Of a stretch of DNA of 64,000 nucleotides, positions 1-10,017 are shown piece after piece. Source of the stretch: Cornus controversa (taxonomy: Eukaryota; Streptophyta; Magnoliopsida; Cornales; Cornaceae); NCBI GenBank assembly GCA_026545225.1, contig CM048849.1, positions 26,732,836 to 26,796,835 of the forward strand, written 5' to 3'. The first letter of the stretch is position 1, and each line of letters begins with the position of its first letter. The notes under the pieces are model-generated. The model made no database searches. It saw nothing but the letters and a program-made list of their open reading frames with translations, and had not been told where the DNA came from. The translations under genes and the position numbers were made by a program.

Positions 1-281
1 GGTCTTGGATATATTCCTTACAACAAAGATTTATGTTTAATCAAGAAAAGAAAATCTCTTAGGGAGACCTTTGTTAAGAAACATAAATCACCTTTCTCCA
101 ATTATCTATGCAATATTTGCTTAAGAAAGGGACACAAAATTTTTGATTGTCCTTTCAAGAGAAAGAGACATGGAAAAATGGTATGGGTTGTAAAAGGAAC
201 CTTTCAAAAAAACTAACCAATATGGACCCAAAGATCCATGGGTACCAAAAGAAGTTACATAATGTCTTTTTGTAGGTATGC
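1..281 (+). pseudogene. copia gag C-terminal remnant with CCHC zinc knuckle
   Basis: Frame 1 is open from base 1 to a TAA at 214-216. It holds a Cys-x2-Cys-x4-His-x4-Cys knuckle at bases 109-150, the nucleocapsid RNA-binding motif of copia Gag. Beyond it, pieces of the gag-protease linker appear in other frames, with a TAA near 260, before the protease motif resumes in frame 3 at 282. At least one frameshift and one stop therefore separate gag from pol. In intact relatives this is one continuous polyprotein. Confidence 0.75.
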
Positions 282-1739
282 TTGAAATCTACAACCAAAG
301 ATAAATGGTTTCTTGATAGCGGATGCTCAAGGCACATGACGGGAGATCGTTCAATCTTCACCTCCATTAAACATTATGATGGTGGAAGCGTAACATTTGG
401 GGACAATTCCAAAGGAAGAGTTGTCGGCATAGGAACTATTGGTATTTCATCCTTCCTATCTATTGATAATGTTTTATTAGTTAAAGGATTAAAGCATAAC
501 TTGTTTAGCATTAGTCAACTATGTGATATTGGACTTAGTGTTACATTTAAATCAAATAAATGCATTGTTGAAAAAGATGGTAAACAAATCTTCTCGGCTA
601 ATAGAAATGGAAATTTATATTCCTTGCTTTTATGTGAATTACATGATCAAGATGTTAAATGCTTTGTGTCATCTAGTGATAGTAGTTGGTTGTGGCATAG
701 AAGACTAGGACATGCTAGTATGGACTTAATCTCAAAATTGTCTTCAAAAGACTTGGTCAAAGGCCTCCCAAAGACTAAATATGTGAAAGACATGACATGT
801 AGTGCTTGCCAACTAGGAAAGCAAGTTAAATCTTCTTTTAAAAGAAAGAAGGATATCACATCTACTAGGCCACTCGACTTAATTCACATGGATTTGTTTG
901 GACCGGAAAGAATTGCTAGTCTTGGTGGAAAACTCTATGCATTTGTAATTGTAGATGATTTCTCTAGATACACTTGGGTTTTCTTCATTTCTCACAAAAA
1001 TGAGACTTCTTCTATCTTTGCAAATTTTTGTAGAAAAGTTCAAAATGAAAAAGAGTTTAAGATTAAAACCATTCGAAGTGATAGGGGTAGAGAATTCGAG
1101 AATCAAGACATTAAAAGGATTTGTGATGAAAATGGATACAATCACAACCTCTCCGCTCCTAGAACTCCTCAACAAAATGGAGTTGTTGAGAGGAAAAATA
1201 GGTCTCTCCAAGAAATGGCTAGAACAATGTTAAATGAGCATAATCTTCCTAGATACCTATGGGCCGAAGCCGTAAGTACTTCTTGCTATGTGATAAATAG
1301 AGTGATCATTAGAAAAACCATTGACAAAACACCATATGAAATTTGGAATGAGAAGAAGCCTATCATTAGTTATTTCAAAGTTTTCGGATGCAAATGTTTT
1401 GTCCTTAATGATAAGGATAATTTAGGAAAATTTGATGCTAAATCCGATGAAGGTGTTTTTCTAGGATATTCATCTAGAAGCAAAGCCTATAGAGTGTTCA
1501 ACAAAAGAACTCTAACGGTTGTTGAATCTATACACGTTGTTTTTGATGAATCACTCCCCCCTCCTCCCAAAAGAATTTTAGATGATGATGATGATGAAAG
1601 GGGAGAAATAGAAACATCTCATGAAATCGCTAGCATTGAATCAAAAAATAATGAGCCTATGGTTGATGATTCCCCAAAAGAAATCCTTGACAAAGATCTT
1701 TCTAACGAAAAAGAAGATGATTGTCCTCCTAAAAGTTAG
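282..1739 (+). pseudogene. copia pol, first half: protease motif, GAG-pre-integrase, integrase
   Basis: 485 codons. The protease active-site motif (D12-S-G, then CSRHMTG) is at the very start, so the N-terminal part of the protease is lost or in another frame. The HHCC zinc finger of the pre-integrase domain is H139, H144, C173, C176. The integrase catalytic triad is D204, D267 and E303, with exactly 35 residues between the last Asp and Glu. An acidic linker follows (430-485). The ORF ends at TAG 1737-1739, but the same frame continues open into the RT region, so a single nonsense codon splits pol. The initial ATG is simply the first in frame, not a natural start. Confidence 0.9.
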
Positions 1740-1820
1740 AAATTTGTACAAAATCACCCAATTGATCAAATCATTGGTAGTCCATCCGAAGGAGTTAGTA
1801 CTAGATCCAAAGTTAACAAT

Positions 1821-3398
1821 ATGTGCAATCACTTGGCTTTTGTATCTCAAATTGAGCCTAAAAACTTTTGTGAAGCCGAAAATGATGAGTCATGGATTCT
1901 TGCAATGCAAGAGGAACTAAATCAATTTGAAAGAAATCAAGTGTGGAAATTGGTTCCAAGACCTAAAGATAAGACAATTATCGGGACTAAGTGGGTTTTT
2001 AGAAACAAAAAGGATGAATCAGGGGTCATTACTAGAAACAAAGCTAGACTTGTAGCTCAAGGATATAATCAAGAAGAGGGAATTGATTATGAAGAAACCT
2101 TTGCACCCGTAGCTAGACTAGAGGCCATTCGAATGCTACTTGCTTTTGCTTCCTACAAAAACTTCAAGTTATATCAAATGGATGTAAAAAGCGCCTTCCT
2201 AAATGGTCTAATAGAAGAAGAGGTGTTCGTTGAACAACCACCGGGCTTTGAGGATCACAATCTTCCGAATCATGTTTATAAATTGTCAAAAGCTTTGTAT
2301 GGATTAAAACAAGCCCCAAGAGCTTGGTATGAGAGACTAAGTGGGTTCTTACTTGAGAATAACTTTGTTAGAGGAAAAATTGACAACACTCTCTTCACCA
2401 AGATTGTAAATGGAAATTTGTTAATCATACAAGTATATGTTGATGATATAATTTTTGGTTCAACAAATGAAATCTTATGTAGAGAATTCTCATCTAACAT
2501 GCAAAAGGAGTTTGAAATGAGCATGATGGGTGAACTCAATTTCTTCTTAGGTTTGCAAATTAAACAAACACTTGATGGCATTTTCATTTGTCAATCTAAG
2601 TATGTTAAAGATTTGCTAAAGAAATTTGGCTTGGAGGAAGCCAAACATGCTAAAACTCCTATGAGTCCTTCATCCAACTTGGATAAAGATGAAAAAGGGA
2701 AAGATGTTGACATCAAAAATTATAGAGGTATGATCGGAAGTCTACTATATCTAACGGCTAGTAGACCTGACATTATGTTTAGCGTATGCTTATGTGCTAG
2801 ATTTCAATCTTGTCCTAAAGAATCACATTTGAGTGCCGTTAAACGTATCTTCAAATATTTAAGCGGAACTCCCAACTTGGGACTTTGGTATCCAAGAAAC
2901 ACTTCTTTTGATCTCTTTAGCTACTCGGATGCCGACTTTGCCGGATGCAAAATTGATAGGAAAAGCACTAGTGGGACTTGTCATTTCTTGGGACAATCAC
3001 TTATATCATGGTCATGTAAGAAACAAAACTCCGTGGCCCTATCTACGGCGGAAGCCGAATATGTTGCCGCCGGAAGTAGTTGTGCCCAAACACTATATAT
3101 CAAACAACAACTACAAGATTTTTGTCTCTCATTTGACCACATTCCGATTTATTGTGACAACACAAGCGCAATATGCATTTCTAAGAATCCTATCCAACAC
3201 TCCCGAACAAAGCACATTGAAATACGATATCACTTCCTTAGAGATCATGTTACAAAAGGAGATATTGAACTCATCTTTATTTCAACCGATAAGCAACTTG
3301 CCGATATTTTCACTAAACCTCTTCAAGAAGATAGGTTTAATATCTTAAGAAGAGAAATAGGAATGGCTTTGGAACATGAAGTTGTCACATATTGCTGA
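1821..3398 (+). pseudogene. copia pol, second half: reverse transcriptase and RNase H
   Basis: 525 codons in the same frame as the integrase part; the stretch 1740-1820 between them is also open. The RT core shows D121 and the YVDD box at 206-209. RNase H follows with D370, the E411/E413 region and D446, then the conserved [11 protein letters not shown] segment (about 466-476) near the end of copia polyproteins. No other stop or frameshift is seen, so the catalytic regions look complete. Because of the upstream TAG and the broken gag junction, the element should not make a full Gag-Pol by itself. Ends about 300 bp before the next ORF. Confidence 0.9.
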
Positions 3399-3706
3399 TT
3401 CTGAGACTCTGCATTTATCAGCCGACTGATAGAACCATCAGTCGACTGAAGAGATGTTTCGGTCGACCGAAACCTCACTTTCAGTCGACTGAACAAAATG
3501 CAGTTTTTTTTTCAGCCGACTGATAAACACCTTCAGGCGACTGATACATCAATCAGTCGACCGAAACGGGTAATCAGTCGACCGAAACTACTTTGTGCCC
3601 AAATTTAAGTCGCAAACCCTAGGTTTTAAACATTTCTATCTTTTCCCTCCTTGCTTCAGGCGACCGACGAGCAAATTTCTCCTCTTCCAATTCACCACTC
3701 TCAAAC
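3399..3706 (+). other. Spacer between pol and the extra ORF
   Basis: 308 bp without an ORF of note. It holds a cluster of eight or so copies of a short GTCGAC-centred motif (listed separately) and then a pyrimidine-rich leader before the ATG at 3707. One more degenerate motif copy lies near 3657. Confidence 0.6.
3419..3589 (+). repeat. Cluster of GTCGAC-centred palindromic motifs (copia spacer)
   Basis: The motif TCAGTCGACTGA or TCGGTCGACCGA, both perfect 12-bp palindromes, recurs about every 20-30 bp. Variants include CAGCCGACTGA, CAGGCGACTGA and CAGTCGACCGAAAC. About eight copies are present. The same motif family recurs in the 3' LTR at 5762-6051. Confidence 0.85.
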
Positions 3707-5029
3707 ATGCCCCCTCGCAGAAATCCAGAGAGGAGTTCTCAATCGAAAAAGAAGACCAAAGTTTCGCACGATGGTGAGGCCTCACAGTCGGAACCCTCTC
3801 CTCTCACTGCTTCGGGGATTCCTCCATCATCATCGATCAACTCTATTCGATGGTTCAAATCCGAGCATCATCGCCTCAAATATGAAACAAAGTTTCTAAA
3901 TCGCGTCGTTGCAAAAGGGAAAATCTTGACAAGAACCGAATGTGAGTCTCTAAATCTCAACACATATGCACTATTTGATGCCATAGGTCTCGGGGATTTT
4001 GTATCCATGGACATCCCTTATTATCCAAAACTTGTGCGACTTTTCTTTGCTCATTTGATTCCTCTTACCGATACCCCCGTATCCACTGTCTACTCATATG
4101 TTGCCGGGATCGACATCATGCTTGATATAGCATCCATTGGACGGATTCTCAATCTTCCCCAAGGAGGTATCCAATACTATATCTCCCACATTTGGTATGA
4201 AGGTGCAGATTTCAATCCCTTAGAAGCTGTTCGTCAAATGAGTCAAGATAAAACCACCACAAACATCATGAAAGTGAAATCGAGCCAATTGACAGTGGAA
4301 GCTCGCCTCGTCTACAACATAATCATGTATACCATCTTTCCCAAATCCGGTGGACGTTCTGATGTCTCGTTCATGGAAGCATTCTTAGTATGGTGTGTAC
4401 TAAACGGTAAGAGATTTGATCTCTCGTACCTCATTTTTCACCACCTACTTGATTGTAAGAAAAACGGTGTTCATCTTTATTATGCCATGCCTCTCACTCG
4501 AATCTTTACAACCAAAGGCGTAAACATGAACTCCTGTAATTCGGTCACTCATGGCCTGCGAGACAGACTCAACTCCACAATGCTAAAAATGATGAAACTA
4601 AGGCAAGATGAGCATAGGCATTGGTATGATCCAAAGCTTGTTGGTGGCAATGAAACTAGTGATGAAGAAAGTGAGGAAGAAGAAGAAGAGGAGTTAGGCC
4701 AAAACAAGCCTACAGAGGCTGACATTCCTTCATCCCACCAAATGGGTACACCATCCACTCGTGATACTACATTCCAGTTCCCTCAAGATATTCGAAACAT
4801 GATAGCTGAAAACTTGGCCATTACCAAGGCCAATCAGAAGAAATTGGATGCCTTAACCAAGAAAATTGATGCACTTGCAATTTCAAGTATCAAGCAATCT
4901 GAATTGGAAGATCTTAGTGATCGTATTGAAGAGATTGCTGGACAAGTTGGCTCACATGATGAGAATTTATCCGAGCTTCGTCTTGGCTTAGACCTTCCCC
5001 TTTTTGATTTGCCAAAGGGGGAGAAGTAA
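3707..5029 (+). CDS. Extra ORF of SIRE-type copia element (plant-transposon-protein-like, env position)
   Basis: 440 codons with an intact frame. It lies between RNase H and the 3' LTR, where SIRE-lineage elements carry an additional or env-like ORF. Seen in the protein: a basic, Lys/Arg-rich N-terminus (about 4-18), a globular middle (about 45-300) resembling the domain often annotated as putative plant transposon protein, an acidic run at about 318-329, and a heptad-rich C-terminal segment (about 361-425) that should form a coiled coil. I see no signal peptide or clear membrane span, so an envelope role is not supported by this copy. The ATG at 3707 is the first long in-frame start after the palindrome spacer. 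Function unknown. Confidence 0.75.
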   Translation: MPPRRNPERSSQSKKKTKVSHDGEASQSEPSPLTASGIPPSSSINSIRWFKSEHHRLKYETKFLNRVVAKGKILTRTECESLNLNTYALFDAIGLGDFVSMDIPYYPKLVRLFFAHLIPLTDTPVSTVYSYVAGIDIMLDIASIGRILNLPQGGIQYYISHIWYEGADFNPLEAVRQMSQDKTTTNIMKVKSSQLTVEARLVYNIIMYTIFPKSGGRSDVSFMEAFLVWCVLNGKRFDLSYLIFHHLLDCKKNGVHLYYAMPLTRIFTTKGVNMNSCNSVTHGLRDRLNSTMLKMMKLRQDEHRHWYDPKLVGGNETSDEESEEEEEEELGQNKPTEADIPSSHQMGTPSTRDTTFQFPQDIRNMIAENLAITKANQKKLDALTKKIDALAISSIKQSELEDLSDRIEEIAGQVGSHDENLSELRLGLDLPLFDLPKGEK

Positions 5030-5355
5030 GAACATCTAGTTTATAAAAACATCTAGTTTATCTAATGTATTTGGCCCTTTTGTGACTTTAGCTTGTGTTA
5101 TGGATATTTTTGGGTATTTTGTGTTATGATCATGCTTTTTGAATTCATATGTGCTAGCCTGAATATAAATGAAATTATCATTTTGCTAAATTAATGTCAA
5201 ATTGTGCTTATAGGATACATGATCACAAAATAATTGAAAAACAAATTCTTTCATTTTTGTTCAATTAATATGCATGTTAACAGGGGGAGCATTGTCAAGA
5301 GCATTCCAAAAATCACATAACATAAATGATTTGTCTTCATCAAAAAGGGGGAGAT
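5030..5355 (+). other. copia 3' untranslated region with polypurine tract
   Basis: Noncoding stretch before the 3' LTR. AACATCTAGTTTAT is repeated at its start (about 5031-5059). A first G-run (CAGGGGGAGC) lies near 5281, and the polypurine tract AAAAGGGGGAGA at 5343-5354 directly precedes the LTR. This is the expected plus-strand primer site. Confidence 0.8.
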
Positions 5356-5761
5356 TGTTGACCCGAAGGTTTTTTAACCTAAGGGCAATCTTGTAATTTT
5401 GATGATTACAAATCATTTATGATGTTTTTATTTCTAATATCTTCATTTAAGTAATTATGCCAGTGATCATATATATAAAGACATATTTCAAGAAATACCA
5501 TCGCCTTCAAGTTCAAAGAAGTGCCATATGAAATCAAGAAAGGATCGTGAAGAAGCATCAAAAATGAAGCATTCAAAGTGTCAAAGTCTTCCAGGATCAA
5601 ACATCTCAAACAAGTGTCCACTTTGATGAAGGGGTAGATAGGATGGTGAGTACTTAGGAAATAATGTTAAAGTCTATTTGAATTCAAGTAAAGCTCAAGT
5701 CTTTCATGATCTCATCTAAATGACCATTCAAAAATCAGTTCCCTCGCACATACATACAGTG

Positions 5762-6051
5762 TCAGTCGACCGATGAAGTCCTTCAACCGACTGAACAAGT
5801 CTGGAATTAAATTCCAGTAGGCTTTACAAAACAGGGGAGTTTCAGTCGACCGAAGATCAGCTTCAGTCGACCGAAACTAGCGTATCAGTCGTCCGAATCA
5901 TCTATTCAGTCGACTGATGAATACTGAAAAATACTGAAAAAAATTCCAGTAGGGTTTTCAAAACAGAGGAGTTTCAGTCGACCGAATCTAAGCTTCAGTC
6001 GACCGAAACACTTGGTTCAGTCGACCGATGAAATAATCAGTCGACCGAAAC
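5762..6051 (+). repeat. GTCGAC-centred palindromic motifs in U3 of the copia LTR, inside a 132-bp duplication
   Basis: About ten copies of CAGTCGACCGA or CAGTCGACTGA and variants. Part of the cluster is a tandem duplication of about 132 bp: AATTCCAGTAGG starts at 5810 and again at 5942, each followed by a similar string of motifs. It lies 100-400 bp upstream of the TATA box. Confidence 0.85.
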
Positions 6052-6145
6052 CTGGTGGTTCAGAAAATTAACGGCTAGTTTCTGCATTTAATGCCTCAAA
6101 CCACTTGTGCAACTATTTTAAAACGGGCTTGTCTGATCTCCTCTT

Positions 6146-6153
6146 TATAAATA
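6146..6153 (+). promoter_or_regulatory. TATA box of the copia LTR
   Basis: TATAAATA in an otherwise ordinary stretch of the LTR, placed in the middle as expected for the U3/R boundary. The start of transcription would be about 25-35 bp downstream. Confidence 0.55.
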
Positions 6154-6653
6154 GGAATGACTCTATGAATCTTTTTGGTTACTGAACTTGAGAAAATCAA
6201 TTCTGATAAAATCAATCGAGCATTCGTTTCAAATACTCTGTTTTTCAAAGACTTGAGCTTTAAACACTTGTGATTCATTTAGGCTGTGAGCTTACACTTG
6301 TGTATCTATCTATTGGAAGAGAAAACCATATTGAGAGCTTCAAATTGTAAATCAATCTTTTAGAGATTCCTGTGTAAAACTTCTCCATTCAAAAGGATCA
6401 GTTTGATCCAAAGAAAGCCTAAAGGAGGTTGTTCCTTTAGCAAAGGGTTGGTGTGACCCAAGGAAGATTAAAAGAAGGAGCTTCTCTTGTATAAGAAGGT
6501 TTTGCACTCCACCTGCAAGGAGTAGCTATATTGGACACGGGAAGTCTCAAGAGGGGTCTTGAGCCGAGGAGTAGGAATTCCGAACCTCGCAAAAATCATC
6601 GTGTCAATTGTGTTTGATCTCTCTATCTCTATCTTACTATATTGTGCTTTATA

Positions 6654-6787
6654 TTGCTAAATTATTCATCAAACATTCATTGCTTAAGTAGAAGAGAAAT
6701 TGATTCTGTCATCTTGGAGTTTGCTAAATTATTCATCAAACATTCATTGCTTAAGTAGAAGAGAAATTGATTCTGTCATCTTGGAGT
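6654..6787 (+). repeat. 67-bp tandem duplication in the copia LTR
   Basis: Two adjacent copies (6654-6720 and 6721-6787) beginning TTGCTAAATTATTCATC look identical by eye. They lie just before the C-run at the LTR end. Comparison with the 5' LTR outside the window would show whether the duplication predates insertion. Confidence 0.9.
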
Positions 6788-7246
6788 TTGATAAATAAAA
6801 ATTATCTATTATTACTATAGACTCTATTCACCCCCCCCCTCTAGAGTCAATTCCTGAGTAACAGTAACGTTATATGTTGAAATTTTGAAATCACTCTTTG
6901 ACTAAAAATTGTGTTTCATGAGTAATATGGTTCCAACTTATTTTAACCAACATAAATGTGATATTACATATTTTATGTATATTCTTTCTTCTAAAATTAT
7001 ATTTGTTAGGACTTTATTTTAGTTTATTTTAATTAAAAATTTATTTTTTAAGCATTTGCATGTTTTTGGTAATTGTCATAAATTATAACTATTTACATAT
7101 TTTTAGTAATTGTCATATATTATTATATATACTTGTTTTATTTCCTTTTATAATTTTATATTATATATAATTGTATTTATATATAACTCTTATTTTATTG
7201 TATATTCTTCTTATATATATATTTACTATTATTATATATATATTTA

Positions 7247-9450
7247 CTAGCGTATTGCCCGTCCTTACGACACTATACCACAAAAAATTATTAGACTGAA
7301 ATATAAACTAATTTTATATAATCAACGTGTCAATAAACAAATATTTTCAAAATACTATTTGCATTAGCTACTGTTTACAAAAAAACAATGAGCACGCGTC
7401 TACTTCTTCTCTACTTCTTCAAAGATGAAATCATTTTCTGTTAAGTAATCAGTCATGCCCTTGAATCTTAGCTTTTCAAATTTCATGTTTTTACTTCATT
7501 CTTGCCACATGAAACCAAACCCAATATCACATCTTAAACTCCAGAAACCCAAAACTAACCGACATCATCCCATGCACCACAACTGCACAATCCAAATGCC
7601 AATCTCCTAAACCAACTACCACAAACCCATTAGCCATGCAAACCAACCCAACACCAACCCATTTCCTCCATTCTATCCACCAACACCAAGCAAACCACTG
7701 CTAAACAAAACCAATGACCCACCACCTCCATGCAAGCCAAAAACAACAACCAACCATGTATCACCACATATTGCATGACAAACTCATTTCACCATCGCAT
7801 CCCTCACCTCTCCACAACCGCCAGCCAATAACCGTGACGTCACCTCTCCACCAACAATCGTGGAACAACACACAACCTCACCTACACCACCTTCATCATG
7901 CCTTAACCAACCATCACCTCACCTTCAACACCATAACCCCCAACCGAGCCCCCAACCAACCAAGCCACTACTTCCACAAACCGCGAACCACCCATAAACC
8001 ACCACCAATCCAACCGTATCACAAACAGCCACCAACGCAACTCATCATCTTTACTCCACCACTTACCCACCTACCCATTTCTAGCAAGCAACCAGTGAGA
8101 ATGTTCAGTAATCAACAAACATTGTTATCTTCTTCGCCAAAGAAAACAAACCACAAGAAATAATAGAATTGACGCAAAAGGCAAAAAAGTTTAAAATTTT
8201 CTTTCTTACTTGTATTTAAAAAGGTTTGACACCTAGCAATACTACAATTTCTTTCTACATAAAATGAAAAAGGTTCATCCTTACCTTCTGGTTTTTGCAA
8301 ACCCCTATTTGAGAGAGTTTGATCCTGCACCAATCCGTGCAGTCAGACCAATCTTTTATCCACCAAGCCAAATATGTCACCTTAAATGTCCAGTTATATA
8401 GATTGCCTGAACTGGGCATCTGGAACTTCGAATCCTTATAATTTGTATAAAACTTGTTGAATCCCAGCCTCTCACTGTTGAAGAGAGAAATGCACCCACA
8501 AAGAAAATAACCCATAATTAGAATCATTTGACAAAAGGTCTACAAAAATTAAAAATAGATTGTGGTTTTGAGATCACCTGGTTTCTTAATCTTTGAGATG
8601 AACGGAATCTCGAATTCTGGGTCAAGAATAGAGACGTAAGCGATTGATTGTAGAGATCTGCTTCCACTCTCCACAGCTTTGGAGATCTGACAGAATCGGT
8701 GCAGTAGAGTGGCTACAGTCACGATCTCCTTTGGCCTCTTGCTTGGTGTCGCAAAATCGGTGGAGTCGTTGCTTGGTGGTGACGACCTGAGCTGTTGGTG
8801 GCGACCGTCGCCGCTGCTTATGGTGGTGGTGGACCAAGCCGATTTCGAGCTGGTGGTGGCGAACTTGGCTTTGGCCTCATGCTTGGTGGTGGCGGCAGCT
8901 TCTGCTTGAACTTGGCTTTGGCCTCATAGGGAGAGATAGAGAAAAAATAAATAAAAATAACAGTGTGTGGTGTGGAGAAACAAAGATGAAATGAAAGAGA
9001 GTGGGAGGAGAGAAAGAAATTCGGTGGAAGATGAGGAGAGAGAAAAAAAGAAAAGAAAAAAGAAAGAATAGAAAGTGGGAAGACAGAGAGAGGGTGGGTG
9101 AGGTGTAGAGAGAGAGATTATGGGAGTGTGATATAAAAGTGGAGAGAGAAAATAAATAAATAAATAGTGATGATGTTTTGGTCTGATATGAAATGAGAGG
9201 AGTGAGATATATAGTTGAAGATAGATTGATATGAATGTTATTTTAGGGGGAAAAGTAGGTGAACGCTTAAATTTGAATTTGGGTGGGAGTGAAACATGAT
9301 TGTTGATTGAAGATAGGGAGAGTAATTTTAGACCGTAGATAGGCATAGATATTTTGAACCGTCATATGAGTTTTTTAAGCATTTTTGACCTGTAGATGAT
9401 GAAAATGTTTTGGGGGGAAATTCAAATACAAAGCTCAAATGTAATATAGA
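7247..9450 (-). mobile_element. Non-autonomous Helitron, 2.2 kb, minus orientation
   Basis: Read on the minus strand it starts TCTATATTACATTTGAG at 9450 and ends ...GGGCAATACGCTAG at 7247. These are the TC 5' end and CTRR 3' end of Helitrons. It sits between host A (7246) and host T (9451) with no target duplication, as Helitrons do. Unit B of the duplication has the unoccupied AT-rich site near 51902, which confirms both ends. The subterminal hairpin is weak (CGTA/TACG). There is no Rep/helicase. Inside are CA-rich low-complexity DNA (about 7500-8100) and two exon-like stretches on the minus strand near 8295-8480 and 8600-8930, which I could not identify. Confidence 0.8.
8295..8484 (-). other. 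Unidentified exon-like fragment inside the Helitron
   Basis: On the minus strand a tract open for about 60 codons and rich in Trp and Tyr is bounded by an AG acceptor-like site (CTTCAACAG) and a donor-like AAG/GTAAGG. It could be a captured host exon, which is common in plant Helitrons. I do not recognise the protein and it may be chance. Confidence 0.3.
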
Positions 9451-10017
9451 TATATATATATATATATATATTTTTATTTATTGCATTTTATAAAAGTTTT
9501 TTATTCTTATTGAATTATAATCTTGTATTTATTATATCATATTTTTATATTACATATAATTGTATTTATATATAGCTCTTATTTTATTGTATTTTCTTCT
9601 TATATATATCTTTATATATATATATATATTATATTTATTTAATTATTATTATTATTATTATATATATATCTTTATATTTACATATTTTATTTATTTATTG
9701 TATTTTATAAAAGATTTTTATTCTTATTGACTTATAATTTTGTATTTGTTGTATTTTATTTATATTATATTATTTATAATTTTGTATTCTATATTATATT
9801 ATATTATTTTAAAATTTTAATTTATTGTATTATATTATATTTTTGAGCAAGAAATTTTTTATTTATTGTATTTTAAAAAAATCAAAAATAAAAACTTGAA
9901 CTGAAAAATGAAAACTGAAACTGAAAGCTTTGTTAAAAAGCTTTTAAATTATGCCTAAGGATTGTCAAAATTTTGACATCACTTTTACTTTTTCAGAAAT
10001 GAAAGTTGCGTTATCAA

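Larger units (their letters stand above)
1..6863 (+). mobile_element. Ty1/copia LTR retrotransposon, SIRE/Maximus-like, 5'-truncated by the window edge
   Basis: Order seen: gag zinc knuckle, protease motif, integrase, RT, RNase H, an extra ORF, polypurine tract, 3' LTR. Integrase before RT is the Ty1/copia order. The extra ORF after RNase H and the RT/RNase H wording match the SIRE (Maximus/Opie) lineage. The 5' LTR, primer site and most of gag lie left of base 1. The LTR ends TG...CA at 5356 and 6863. It is inserted inside the Harbinger-like element of duplication unit A; the GTAAC that follows at 6864 could be the target duplication, but the left copy is out of view. The element is defective (frame breaks near 165-281, TAG at 1737). 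Confidence 0.93.
5356..6863 (+). repeat. copia 3' LTR
   Basis: Begins TGTTGACCCGAAGG right after the polypurine tract and ends CCTGAGTAACA, giving TG...CA ends over 1508 bp. It contains the palindrome cluster, a TATA box (6146-6153), a 67-bp tandem duplication and a C-run near 6831 that is typical of SIRE LTR ends. The sequence after it matches duplication unit B, which fixes the right boundary. Confidence 0.85.

Noticed and set aside
3707..5029. Retroviral-type envelope protein
   Set aside because: Only the position suggests it. No signal peptide, membrane span or cleavage site was seen in the protein.
7714..8163. 149-codon plus-strand ORF inside the Helitron
   Set aside because: His, Pro and Thr-rich low-complexity translation of a CA-rich tract, no recognisable domain and no promoter signal.
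8924..9346. 140-codon minus-strand ORF
   Set aside because: Ser/Leu/Phe-rich translation of GA-rich DNA (GAGAGA runs) near the Helitron end; an open frame expected from composition.
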